The translations under genes were made by a program, and so were the position numbers. From contig OW121848.1 in NCBI GenBank assembly GCA_933228895.1, positions 155,512,688-155,576,687 of the forward strand: a DNA stretch of 64,000 bases, in the 5' to 3' direction. This document shows, piece by piece, positions 50,243 to 61,659 of this stretch; the stretch's first letter is position 1; the number at the start of each line of letters is the position of its first letter. Below the pieces are notes generated by a model. That model was not told the origin of the DNA and did not search any database. It saw only the letters and a list, made by a program, of their open reading frames with translations. This DNA is from Platycnemis pennipes. Taxonomy: Eukaryota > Arthropoda > Insecta > Odonata > Platycnemididae.

Positions 50243-53200
50243 TTAATATAAAAGAAAAAATGTTCTAAGGTTGTTATGTATCCGATATGTAAGGGAATTG
50301 TGGGTACAGTGTCCAGCAAAAACATCACATCGCCTATGAGAGTAAATAAGGGCAGAAAAATACTTTGAAAATAATTTTAATATTTCAATTTGCGTGGCTA
50401 TCCTTTCAGCCTGTGTTTGCCGCCTCAACATTGGCGCTAGAGACATCAGAAAATATTCCACCTCGTCAGGTTCTTTGGGCTTCGTTGTTTGTAGCTCTTG
50501 CAGGAGCCTCTCTCCCACATCTGTATGCCGACCTGGAAAATCAAGAGCAAATGTAAGGTGCATGGTAATCCAAGGCTGTGCCTACCAATGTTAATGCGTT
50601 TATGACTATTCATGTAATGTTTTCAAGTACTAGGTCACAATACCAAGAAAGCTAGAAAAGTAAATTTACCTTACATGAAAATGAAATAGCAAACATTCCA
50701 TTAACACAGCATAACCTAAATAGAACCTAGATACAACAACTTAAGACTTTACATTTTTTTGATTCTAGATGAAAATGAGAACTGATAGTGCGTGTCTCAC
50801 ACATGATACTCCTTAGGTGAGAAGTAAAGTTAAGTGCATGTGTGGAGATTAGCAACCCCCTGCCACACACTTGAGGCGGCTTGTAGGGTAGTGAGTAGAG
50901 TTTCTATGACTTACGTTTCCCTGGGGTTGGACATTCCTTTCCCACCAAGTGGTCTGCTGCTTGTGGGTCCAGATTGCAGCTTGTCCTATGAGAGGAAACC
51001 CCCTTGTTATGAACCATTTTACTGATGTGCAATTGAGAATACATATATATATATATATATATAATTCGAAATAATTCTTGCACTCAATTTCACTCACTTC
51101 TGGAATCTGATACAATCCTGTAGGAATGACATTGCCTCCAAGTGAACCCATCTCTTCCTGCTCACAGCAGAGGAACCACTTGGTAGGGCACTCCTCTCCT
51201 TTACGTATCTATCCCTAAGGGACTTAAATTTAATGTGGAGGTCAGCCTCTGGAATTTGCCCTGGAGGAAGACAGAAAAAAGTCAGCATCAATCCAGTAGT
51301 AGAAACTACAATGGTTGTTAAACTGTTATGGAATATTAGGCACATTTTAACGTGGTCAAAAGGAGAAAAACCTAGACAATAAACACATATGCAGGAATGG
51401 ATGGGGCACTAAATATCGCTATGCACCAGACAGGGCTCCAATCAAGGAGAGTTGAGATGTGACATAGCACAAAGGTAGTATTATGGCTCAGAAGGGGAAC
51501 ATTGATGATTAATGAGCAGTGACATTGATGGAAGTGGTAGGTGTAACCAACATAAGGTAGAGGGACAAGCTTGAACAGCATCTAAGTTCGCTCATTCACT
51601 ATTACAATTACTATTTGAGCCTTACCATTCAATGCTAGATACACCTCCCTCCAGAGGGCAGCCTTCCTTTCTGGAGTCCTGTCTTTTATCGGCAGCCTGT
51701 GGTCGTACAGGGCCGGTCTCAGTCCCACCTCCGCTATAAACTTCTCCATTACAATTTCATCGCCTAATAACAAGAGACAAAATTACTGAATATGCAATAA
51801 ATTCACTAACTTCGGATTAAGACCACTCATACATGTTAAGTACACTCATAATCTCAGAAATACATCACGAATACGCTATACTCATGAATGAAGGCTGTAA
51901 AATGTCAACAACACAAAAATATAACAGGTATGCTATAGTCATGAAGTACCTACTGTAGATAAATACAGTGGAATATACTCAAGAACAATACTACAAAACA
52001 TAGCAATAAAATGATATCCCAATCCAATATAAATACATAATATCACGATACAGGTACACTACACCCAAGAAAATTAATGTTAACATTCCTTGAATTCGAT
52101 GTCAGAGAGGCCAGGTTTCTCATTGACTTATTTACTAAATAATCTAGGTGCTGGTTAAAACTAAACTTCGGATTAATACAACTCATACAACTTACCATTA
52201 CTCTCTCCTGCAGGAAGTCCACCCGAGGGACCTGAAAAAAATTATAAATATACCATCAGCCCATGGATCAGTGGCTTTATAACACATGTTAACTGAAGGC
52301 AGGTTGAAATCATGGTCCATGCATAAACTATATTTCAAGACAATATTATCACTGACGATGTTAAATTAATTTCGTTATAAAATTTTAATTTTCTAAGAAA
52401 AAAAATTAAACATGCTGTGTTACTTGAAAGACATTGCGTACAGCCAATGTAATTAAAAGTGAACGATTGCCATCGTGCATAGAAGACCATAAAAATCAAA
52501 TAAATAGTCCACTGTTTACCCAAAGAACTAAGCATGGAAATATAAAACTGCATTAACGAGAGATATCTATATACAAAAGCAAGGAAAAACCTCCATTATC
52601 CCTTAACTTTTATCTTATATACCTACCTTCTCCCATCCTATACAGTGTCCCACGATCCTCTGTGACGTGGTTTGACGATGAAAAACAGCTGTGGTCCCCT
52701 ATTCCTGGGCTTTGCATCTCCTCTCCGCAATGCCCGCAGGTATACTGGAAGTAATGTAATTAGTTAAAATAATGATTAAGGTAGCAGTGAAGATCATTCT
52801 AACACATGTCTACATATCTAGGTATACTACATAATACATACACGGAAAATGAAGCGCAAATTTGCCCGTTACACTTCAATGCACAATTTCCTGCATTAAT
52901 GTGTATGGCTTCGCATACTTCGACATAATTAACATTTCAGTACATTCAGGATCTGGTAGGGGTATGCATATATTTTACATAGCTAGATAAATATAAAACG
53001 CTCCCTGCCATACACCATTGGCGTTGTGTAGTCATTAGATAGATTACAGATCATTTCCACAGAGTACATTGTAATGTACTCTTGATAAACTAAACATAGT
53101 TGCACAAGCGCGTCGTTATAAAAACCCACACAAAATAATTCAAAGGCTTCTTCCATGCAAATTCGCGCAACAGGGGGTCATGAAGCACGAGTGAAAGGCA

Positions 53201-53713
53201 CGCGCTTAGTCACCTTCACGAGCACGTTCGACGGCAATTTGTTCAAACTAATTTGTTCCCACAATATACACAGATTAATTAACCTCAGAGCAATTTTCGC
53301 ATAAGGTTCGTTTACTGTAAATGAATAACTGATAACAGGAATTCCGATATTCCGGCCATTCTAACATTCGGGTAACTAGATAACTTCGACATATAAATAA
53401 CACTCAATGGACAAACTTATGATTTAACTAACTTCAACAGTTCACAAGAATAAAAGCTCGCATCATACGCACGGATACCTATGGCTGAAGTGGATAGATT
53501 AAAAACAACTAAATCAAAGTGCATTCACGCTTGGCGGTGGAAGTGCCTTCTTTCAAGACTTAACTGTTTGAAGAAGTGAATCCATATAATCCAATAATAC
53601 GAGGTTAAATCAACAAAGCGCAACTATATTTGAAAAATAACACCGACGTATGAATAAATAAAAGTATTCATCGGATAAAATTGAAATATTATACCACTCA
53701 CCTGGTTTTCCAT
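50243..53713 (-). CDS. MADF-BESS domain protein, seven exons, 275 residues
   Basis: Exons by eye: 53713-53702, 52744-52627, 52231-52196, 51763-51626, 51260-51098, 50985-50915 and 50532-50243. All have GT-AG borders, and phases add up to an uninterrupted frame of 828 bases. It starts MENQ, then a short zinc-like exon with CGHCGEEM and HSC. The MADF domain is split over exons 4 and 5 (VMEKFIAEVGLRPALYD, KAALWREVYLALNG, then IKFKSLRDRYVKERSALPSG and RKRWVHLEAMSFLQDCI). Exon 7 holds the BESS motif (DEVEYFLMSLAPMLRRQTQ). MADF binds DNA and BESS mediates protein contacts; such proteins are insect transcription regulators or Harbinger partners. A Harbinger-like end lies about 330 bases upstream (54045). 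The frame is intact, unlike its neighbours. Some splice choices may differ in real transcripts. Confidence 0.75.
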
Positions 53714-54045
53714 CTCTTCTGTACCGTTCAAAATGGCCGGGTGCCCTCGCGTCTCCGCAGCAAAATTCTGGCAAGACAGAAATTTCTGCGGCCAGCGCCG
53801 GCGAGCTTGCGTCTGACGTCATCAATCTCAGCGACGATTTTCATTGGCCAACGCCAACGCAACGCCGAGCTATGAAAGGGCCCTAAGAAACCCATGCTTT
53901 TCACGAGAGCGTCTGGAGCAAGGCGGGAAGCGGAAATATGACGTTTTTCGTGACGTCATGACTACTGCCGTAACGCTCCGGAGTGGATAACGGACCCCTC
54001 AGAAGCTCGCTCCGGAGCATTTGTAGCGTTTATTAGACCGCACCC
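53714..54045 (-). promoter_or_regulatory. GC-rich 5' region of the MADF-BESS gene with Harbinger-like terminus
   Basis: The minus strand from 54045 reads GGGTGCGGTCTAATAAACGC, the form of a Harbinger/ISL2EU-type terminal repeat. GCTCCGGAGC palindromes follow inside. A second terminus-like GGGCCCTTTCATAG preceded by TTA lies at about 53884-53871. The region is markedly GC-richer than its surroundings and leads directly into the first exon, so it may be the element end acting as promoter. Confidence 0.5.
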
Positions 54046-55334
54046 TATAGCAGCCGAACGCTTATCGGTCAAGTCCCAGCTGCCAACTTGGGAGCACAAT
54101 GCACGATTTTAAACAAAAACAGCTGTATATTTAAAAATTTATTGGCACTACTTCAATGATTGCATTCACTTGCCTATGTAGGACAAAATGAAATACGATT
54201 TCACATTTCAGCCATTATCCAAGGCGACATAAGCCAGAGTCACACATCAATCAACACTTTCGAATCAGCTATCGAGTTTGCTTCTGGCACAACACTACAT
54301 TGTAAAAGGTTTATCTTGGTATTCAGTAATTATCAGTTAATTGAGTATATTAACATATTTCGAGTAACAATTTTAGTTCGAAAGCCAGAAAATACATTAT
54401 CCGGTTGCAAATCCCGTTACCTACAAAATAAATTCTAAAGTATCCTCTTTACCATCTGTAATTTTTCATACTGTCCTACCAATTACTTTGTACATTTATC
54501 TCTATCTTCATAGTACAATCTGTAATCTGGCCTCAAAGCTACCCGCTGCTAAAAATTCTCTCCATCGTGCCTGAAAATAGAAAAGAGCAGCAAGGTCTAA
54601 ATAAATTTCTATTTAATAATTGCAATCAAAATATTACTTTCAGCAATTAAAACTTTCTTTAATATCTTTTTATGATTTAACCTCAACATCTAATGCATTT
54701 TGCACTGCTATCTGAAGTGCCAGGTGGGTTGTGTTGAAAACCTTTGGATTATCTCGGACAGTTAAACAAAGAGTCATTTGGCACAAACATGAATGTTATG
54801 TTATTTAGTATGTTAAAACCGCTGATTTCAACCTCATTGTCTGTTGAACTTGTGTTTTCTCATCTGGGGGCTCTGTAGTTGAGACAGATGAGAAAAAATA
54901 GAGTATAAACAATTAAAGAGTTAAAAATCCGTTGTTATAACGCACTATATTTACAAAACATTCGTGTTTGTGCCTCACAACTCCTTGTTTACCTGTCTGA
55001 GATAATCCCGATGGGTTCAAATACAACCCCTCAGTAATAGGAAACAATAGCAAGGTCGTAGCCAGGTTGAACTGAACCCTGTCTGCAAGTGGCGGGCAGT
55101 TTAATGAGTTGGCACAACGGATCTAAGAGGTTTAAGTACCAGGGGGTGTCCAGAAAGCCACCTCTCCAATTTACAATTTTTTAATAGGAAACAACACATG
55201 GAACATATCAAGGCTGGCATGGAAGTGGAGTTTCTAACGTGGAATGAGGCTCTCACTACATTTCAACATCACACTTAAATATTGAAATAAGTTCCACGGT
55301 ATACCTTTTGTGCCGTAAATCCTCTGGCCTATGA
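54046..55334. other. No gene recognised
   Basis: AT-rich; open frames up to 92 codons (54160-54438) have no recognisable product. An acceptor-like CTATTTTCAG followed by an ARWREFLAAG-like peptide occurs near 54575 on the minus strand. Confidence 0.4.
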
Positions 55335-55538
55335 TCACTGAGACTTGCCTGCCAGTTGCTGTTGTCCCGGCAGCTCTCGGCAGGCTTCAATCACCTCCGT
55401 CGTGAGTGCCAACCTCATTGGAATTCTTTTTAATTGGGCGCCAGACAACCAAGGTTGTCTTCCTAAGGGCTGCACAAAATAGGAGAGGCCGATCGGATTG
55501 CTTTGCTGAACTTGGTACCCACCAACGGGTAACATCAA
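55335..55538 (-). other. Open frame of unknown nature
   Basis: Sixty-seven codons (MMLPVGGYQVQQSNPIGLSY, then a basic and leucine-rich part). It lies downstream of a piggyBac pseudogene on the same strand but does not match the usual piggyBac tail. No family was recognised. Confidence 0.25.
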
Positions 55539-55710
55539 TTACATATAACAAATTTGTCAACAATTGTACAATTTAATTGATACTAATTCTCTTAACAAAA
55601 CAACAAGGATAAGTCTCACCAGTCAAATACAATCTGACAAGATAAGGTAAACTCAACTCAAAGTAATTCTTTACTTATTATTCCCGGTATTCGCATTTTC
55701 GTTTTGGGGT

Positions 55711-56390
55711 TCATTCATTTTCATTCTTTCTTTCTGATCGACGGCCCCGTTTTCTACTAGCCATGCAAAGAGCCTCAGCCTCCCTCACCCTGAAGTGCAA
55801 TAAATCTAATACTTGCTTCCGTGGTACTTCACACTTGATAGCATCTGCACGGTGGTCGAGCCAGCTGTTCAGAGTTGTTATGTCCACTGCATGGAATATA
55901 AGGCGGTGAGTCCCCTTTTTTGATCTTATGAAAATTCTGTATATGCCAATCAGAAAATCCATTTTGTCTACCCCACCCATGGATGAATTATACAATTTTA
56001 TTACTTCTGGCCTTGGTACCTGCACGTACTCTTTTTTGATGCTATCCCAGCGCCTTTTCATGCCTGGGTTTCCGACACCTATAAAATTGGATGCTATATT
56101 TACGACCCTATTTTCCAGCCATTTCACGAAGGCAACGTCATTAGTCTTGCTAGTCACTTCTTCCATGTAACCTCTATCCTTTTTTAGAATTTATTTATCA
56201 GGTATTGTTGGAGGTTTCGAAAATCTATTTACTCGAGCTGTTCCGGCAGCCAGGATATTCTTATGCTTCAAAGCGTAAAGCATGTTGAAATTAGTGAAAT
56301 AATTATCAAAATACAGTTGATGTATGATTACCAGTCTCATAAATTCTTTCACTCATATGAAAAACTACCGCCCCTCCCAACGTCGTCCAA
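55711..56390 (-). pseudogene. piggyBac transposase fragment (another family)
   Basis: Upstream remnants read FDNYFTNFNMLYALKHKNIL (second catalytic aspartate in FDNYF), AAGTARVNRFSKPPT and a stop. Then the 151-codon frame from 56166 has FVKWLENRVVNIASNFIGVG, RRWDSIKKEYVQVPRPEVIK, LYNSSMGGVDKMDFLIGIYR (third aspartate), the HAVDITTLNSWLDHRAD helix, and a C-terminal basic tail. It lacks the N-terminus and zinc domain. It belongs to a different piggyBac lineage from the copy at 36518. Confidence 0.8.
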
Positions 56391-56541
56391 CTTTTCAATA
56401 GCAGTATCTATCTAGCCCTCTCACTGCCAGAAAGAGAGTGAATAAAAAATAGCCACATGGCATCTTCCAGTTTTCATTTAAAAAAGTACACATTATAACA
56501 CAGGCCGTTGTTGCATGAGGCATACTATCACTTGTCTATTG
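56391..56541. other. Spacer
   Basis: Decayed piggyBac sequence before the LINE copy at 56542; nothing else recognised. Confidence 0.3.
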
Positions 56542-57540
56542 CCCCCTGCGGGTACGGGGATTGAAAATACTCCCGCAATATCCCTGCTTGTTGTAAGGGG
56601 CGAATAAAGGGCTTGGAGAAAACCCCGAAACAAACCCCCGTGTCAACAAGGGATGCGTCCGAGCAACGTGTGGGTCCGTTGCTTGTGAGTGGCCGTACCA
56701 GCTGCTTCACTATCCACCCATGTATTTGCCGTGCATGGAGACCCGTAAGGGGGAGAAGGGGATCCTGGAGGGTGAGTTTTTCGGCTCCCAGCCGGGTGTC
56801 CGATGCCCGGTATGGTCCGAGAAACAATAACCCTCTTTGGCCCTGGATTCCCTGTAAACGGGATGCCGGCAGCTAGCCACTCCCGGTCAATCGGCTCCAG
56901 TTCGCTCTGCGCTCTGGTGGCGAGTGCTGAGGTGGTGTGGGTCCCGAAGGGCGGCCGGAGGTACGCTGGTTTTTGGTGGGCTCGCGCAAGGAAGGTCTCA
57001 ACCTGAAACGGACAACCACTACCAGAAGCGCTATTTCCCTCGTGCTAGCCCTGGCGACCGCACCGGTTTGCGGTGCGGCGTCCCGAATGTGTGGCTCCGT
57101 GGTGGATGGTTAGGCCGGGGGACGAAGTGTTGTTTTGGCATGGATAATACACCTACACCAAAACCAAAAAGATTCCGTTCGGAAACGGACGGGGGAATCA
57201 CAGTTAAGACGAGCAATAAATATCTCGTGATGAAATGCAGTGGAGAAGGAGAGTCCCTGAAAAAACGCCCTCCTTTTCTATTAATGAAACTATTTACCTC
57301 ATTAGTGCCGGAAGAAATCAAAATGGCGAATAGTTGAGAGATGATTCCCTTCTCATAGAAACCGCAAACAACGCCCAAAGCGAAAAGCTGTTAAATGTAA
57401 AAACCTTTAATCTTCCGGTAGTGGTTGAGGCACACCGCTCCCTGAACTCAAGTCGGGGAGTTGTGAGCCATTACGACTTTCTATACGTCGACGATGCCGT
57501 GATCGCGAGAGAAATGGCCCCCGGTGATTGCAGACAGGGC
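56542..57540 (+). mobile_element. 5'-part LINE copy (5' UTR and start of ORF1, frameshifted)
   Basis: Begins CCCCCTGCGGGTACGGGGAT. The UTR carries the conserved hairpin at 57058-57080. ORF1 starts at ATG 57140 (MDNTPTPKPKRFRSETDGG) and shows KTSNKYLVMKCSGEGESLKK. A stop follows near 57337, then a second frame (57334 on) with DDSLLIETANNAQSEKLLN and SRGVVSHYDFLYVDD. Homology ends near 57540 in front of unrelated sequence, so the copy lacks the zinc knuckles and ORF2. Confidence 0.75.
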
Positions 57541-58433
57541 TCCAGCAATTTTTTGCAAAGCAATGCAAAACACTCTTGTTTTGTACAAGAAATGAAAGCA
57601 ATGTATAAAATGGAATATTGAATTCATCAAAACCGGAGTAGTAAATGACCAAATACCGAGAAATGTGCTTCACCTACATTGTAAGTTATCCACTTTTGCC
57701 AGGAGTTACTTCAATTCCACATGTAGCTGATGGTTCACCAGCAACAGATGCTTCTGTACTGGAGCTGGTAGATGCATTTCACATGTCCATGGAATTCGTA
57801 TGTGGAAATGGAAAAAATTTGAAATTACTTCGAAAGTGTTTCCGAAACTAAACAGTCAACCTTAGAAATACTGACATCTCAATGGAGAAAGTTGAATAGA
57901 AAAAGTGCTTAAAAATAAAACCAATAACTGAAATGGTATATGGCAAATTTGAATGTATGCAGCCAGTCAGCATATGTGAGAATATAAAAAAATGTGCTTT
58001 TCCTTTGAGTTATTAGTGGAAATGCTACCAATATTTTGTGATGACACATAACTATAGACACAATTTGCGTTCTGGTGGACTTACTTTAACGTGAAAACTT
58101 CAATTTCCCCAGTTCATGCTTAAAATGTCGATTGTCACAAGTGAATGTTCCTGATCCTTTTCAGCTTAACGTAAAAATACGAGATTAATTGCATTATGAG
58201 AAAAGATATCGGATTCTCTCTGCCGAACAATAATTGTTGTTTAAAAAAAATACAAAGGAATTAGAACCGCAGAAGTATTTCACCAAAAGAGCACTTGATT
58301 TTAAGCTACTTAAAATAATTACAACTTACGTACTCATTATGCTGCAATTTTAAATTAAAGTCCAATTTCTTGCTGACATCGCCTTAGAATTCCCAATTCA
58401 TATGTCCTACGTTGTAACAGATGCTATATTTAC
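57541..58433. other. Mostly non-coding; possible further exon of the gene at 58434
   Basis: On the minus strand near 57780-57690 the sequence reads STSSSTEASVAGEPSATCG, a serine/threonine-rich linker like those in Myb/SANT proteins, but splice borders are unclear. Confidence 0.3.
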
Positions 58434-59022
58434 CTTCCAAGGTTCATGGGGGGGCTTTGCGACATGCAGACTATCCATAACCAAGATTCCATTGTGGTAA
58501 TCCGTTGTTCCCAGAATAGCATTCATGGCGTCGTAAAATCGCCATGTGCTTGGACTTGACCCTGCGAATGAAAATCGTATAACAGAAAGTTCCACCAACA
58601 CAAAGCCTTACATATGAAAAAAATTTTCCTCAAAGCCGTATTCTTAAGTGGGCGGAGGAATAAAAATATGTCACTACATTGAAGCTTAAAAGTAATAACA
58701 GTTACCATTTATACGATATACGCAACTTATTGTCAATCATTATTAGTCACTCACCCGATTTTAACTTCGCATTCTCCTTGGTGGACTCCGTCTTCAGATT
58801 TCCAACTTTAATCTTTAATTCCTCCCAGGTCCTCACAGGTGAATTTAAGCCTGTTTCATTATTATATTCGAGGGCGATTTGCTGCCATACTATGTCGTGC
58901 TCAATGCAAGTTTTAAATTTTCCCTGCACAAAATAGCTACCCCAAATCTTAATGAGTGCATCCACATCATCAGAATTGAAATTATTCGCCCTCTTGATCA
59001 TAATCTTCTTCGATGCGCTCAT
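58434..59022 (-). CDS. Myb/SANT-like (Harbinger-partner or MSANTD-type) gene, first two exons
   Basis: Exon 1 (59022-58755) starts MSASKKIMIKRANNFNSDDV and carries DALIKIWGSYFVQGKFKTCI, WQQIALEYNNETGLN and RTWEELKIKVGNLKTES, a Myb/SANT-like domain with its tryptophans and the TKENAKLKSG end. It ends at a GG|GTGAGT donor in phase 1. Exon 2 (58561-58434) follows TTCATTCGCAG with STWRFYDAMNAILGTTDYHN and ends at AAG|GTAAAT in phase 0. Both exons are open with clean borders. Later exons are not certain. A terminus-like repeat lies just upstream (59238). The gene is either a host regulator or the accessory gene of a Harbinger element. Confidence 0.6.
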
Positions 59023-59204
59023 GACGGTGGATGGCTGCCAGAAAACACTCACTCGTAACCACACTCACTCCTTCAAATATGAACGCTTGGCGACGCTTTT
59101 ATGGAAACAACTGACCACGCTGACAAAGTATCCGTCACCTTAAATGGAGGTGGACGTTAAGTGAGATGCTGACATCTACACCAAAGCTTTAGAGTGACTG
59201 GCCA

Positions 59205-59238
59205 CTTAAAGTGGACTTTAAAGCGCTAGTGTAGACCC
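59205..59238 (-). repeat. Harbinger-like terminal repeat
   Basis: The minus strand from 59238 reads GGGTCTACACTAGCGCTTTA followed by an AAGTCCACTTTAAGTGG palindrome-like stretch. This is upstream of and pointing toward the Myb/SANT gene at 59022. No partner end was found. Confidence 0.45.
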
Positions 59239-60006
59239 TGCATAAGGGAATGAAAGCTCACTGGAGGTCGTATCCACACAAAGCCGATCGGCGAAGGCAA
59301 GCTCACTATGGTCAAAGGAAAAGTGAACGTTAACACTTGCTTTTTCCCTTTCCATCCTGAGGGTAGCCAGTCTCAGGCAGTTCTTTATGACCGATGTAAT
59401 TTCTTCATCAGTCACCTGATTGTACCTTCTCCTCACAGCAGCTGTAAAGTATGGACATTCATTGCTACACTTACTACTTGATATAACAAGAAAAATCGTT
59501 TATATCCACTGTACTCACCAGAAATCTCTAAATGTGACTATATATACCCAGAAAACCCTTGCATGACTCCACATGATGTGATATCATTAACATAGTCCAC
59601 CTTTACCCTCCAAAGAAATAACATTCCATAATGGAGCATTAAATTGAAGATTTGACATTTTTTAAGCATCACATGTGGGCATGAGAATGTTTAGTGTATA
59701 CATCTTAACTATAATACCTATGATTATTAAATCATTATTTTGAAATAATTTAAAAATTTGACTCAACATATGGGCATAGATACCTATGCAATGCGAAGAA
59801 AACATTCAAGAGACAATGAAATATTTAGTATTGCCTAAACTAAAATATCAACATTTTTCCTCCGCCATTAATTTTGAAACACTAAGAGTCATAGACAGTA
59901 TTAAAGTCTGAGACAAGAAATAGGCAGGAAAAAGTTAGCATTTAAGAAATGGAATCCACCTAGACTGCACCCACACAGCACATGGATATATAAATGCCCT
60001 CTTTTT
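59239..60006. other. No gene recognised with certainty
   Basis: A minus-strand frame near 59460-59240 (RRRYNQVTDEEITSVIKNCL and RLATLRMEREKASVN) has a helical, charged look and may be part of another transposon protein. The rest is AT-rich. Confidence 0.35.
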
Positions 60007-60096
60007 GGATATCCATCCACTGTTAAATATCCATCCACTGTTGGATATCCATCCACTGTTGGATATCCATCCACTGTTGGATATCCATCCACTGTT
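60007..60096. repeat. 18-bp tandem repeat, five copies
   Basis: GGATATCCATCCACTGTT repeats five times (one copy begins AAATATCC). Further GGATATCC-containing half units extend to about 60180, and CCTCTTTTTGGATATCC flanks both sides (about 59998 and 60152). Open frames across it are shadows. Confidence 0.95.
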
Positions 60097-60440
60097 GGAT
60101 ATCCACTTTTGGACCTCCACCGGATATCCACTTTTGGATATTCAATGGATATCCAAATGTCCTCTTTTTGGATATCCACTTGTTGAGATTTGTTGGCTGA
60201 TTTCTTTTTGAAAAGCAAGAAACATTGGCCCCAAATAGTTGGGGCCAGTTGCATATGTAAACCTTATGGATTTCTACAGTTCATCTAAATTCTCTGACAC
60301 AGCAGAGTGAATTTTAACAATTTTATGACCAACCAGTTTAATAACTATTTAACCAGGAGAGCGATTTCCCATGAATAACCTATGGCTGCAAGTATATGTA
60401 TCAATTATGGTTCACTTCATCAAATGCTTAGGACAAATTA
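60097..60440. other. No gene recognised
   Basis: AT-rich sequence after the tandem repeat. Confidence 0.5.
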
Positions 60441-60640
60441 ATATAAATTGTGTCAACTGGAAATAGTTTCAATTGCCTCTGTGACATAGTGATTTAAGAC
60501 AGGCAAGTTTGCTGTGACAGAAAAACCTTTCCTAAAACCATGCTGTTGTACAATTACTCTCTTCATCATTGGAGAGAGTTTAGATTCAATGAAACTTTCA
60601 AATACATTACCAAGGAAGAATGAATGAATTGACATTCTTC
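60441..60640 (-). pseudogene. Jockey/CR1-like reverse transcriptase fragment
   Basis: Sixty codons with LGNVFESFIESKLSPMMKRV, then QQHGFRKGFSVTANLPVLNH. This is the finger-to-palm block of LINE reverse transcriptases (E..I...L......QxGFRxGxSTxxNL). The catalytic motif is not included. It is from a different clade from the I/Nimb copies in this window. Confidence 0.65.
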
Positions 60641-61071
60641 TTTCTAATCGGTTCTTTCTTACTTCCAGTTAGTACCACCTAAAAAGGTGAAATAGCTCAT
60701 GTAATGCTGATAAATACAGGAGTGAGAAAGTAATTATTTTTTTATAAATAAATATTCCATTTTCCTTTACATAAATTATGCCGTATATTCATCAATTCCA
60801 CGGTAGCTATGAGTGCATGTTTAAACTAACCTACACAGGAAATGGATGGAATTCTCTGTTATATCGGTTTAAATACATTAGATTACTTCCTGAACCTTTA
60901 AATTTCGATATAACTCTAAAGAGGAATAATTGGGCTTTTTTTGTATTAATATATGCCATTATTCTTGTCAATCACACATTTTATTGAGTATGGTAATAAC
61001 AATAAAAGCAGTGAATACATATCAATCTCCTTCGGGATTGAAGAGTTGATTAGCACATTTAATACATGCAG
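60641..61071. other. No gene recognised
   Basis: A 69-codon plus-strand frame (60778-60987) has no recognisable product. Confidence 0.45.
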
Positions 61072-61659
61072 CCCCCTACGGGTAGGGGGATTGAGAATAC
61101 TCACGCAGTATCCCTGCTTGTCGTAAGAGGCGACTAAAAGGGCGGGGAGAAAACCCCGAAAACAAACCAGAGCCAACAAGGGTTGAGCCCGGACAGTGTT
61201 GTGGGTCAACTGTCTGTGTGCGGCCATACCATCGGCCTGCGATCCACCCGCATGTTTGCCGTGTGCGGAGACCCGTAAGGAGGAGAAGGGGATCCTGGAG
61301 GGTGAGGTCCGTGGTTCCCAGCCGGGTGTCGGATGCCCGGTATGGACTACGGGCCGATACCCCTCTTTGGCCACGGATTCTGTGTAAACGGGTGGCCGGG
61401 AGCTAGCCACTCCCGGTCAATCGGCTTCCGTGGCGTTATGCTTAACGGTGGCGAGTGCCAGGGAGGTGGGGGTCTGCGTAGGACGGTTGGAGATGTATGG
61501 GTTTGGTGGGCCCGTGCATCGAAGATCCAATCCGAAACAGGCAACCACCTCTAGGGTGCTATATCCCTCGGGTAGCCCTGGCGACCGCACCGGTTTGCGG
61601 TGCGGCGTCCCGAATGTGTGGCTCCATGGTGGGTGGGGATCCCGAGGGATGAAGTAGTA

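Noticed and set aside
59901..60254. Minus-strand frame with repeated GWISNS or DGYPTV units
   Set aside because: Product of the 18-base tandem repeat.
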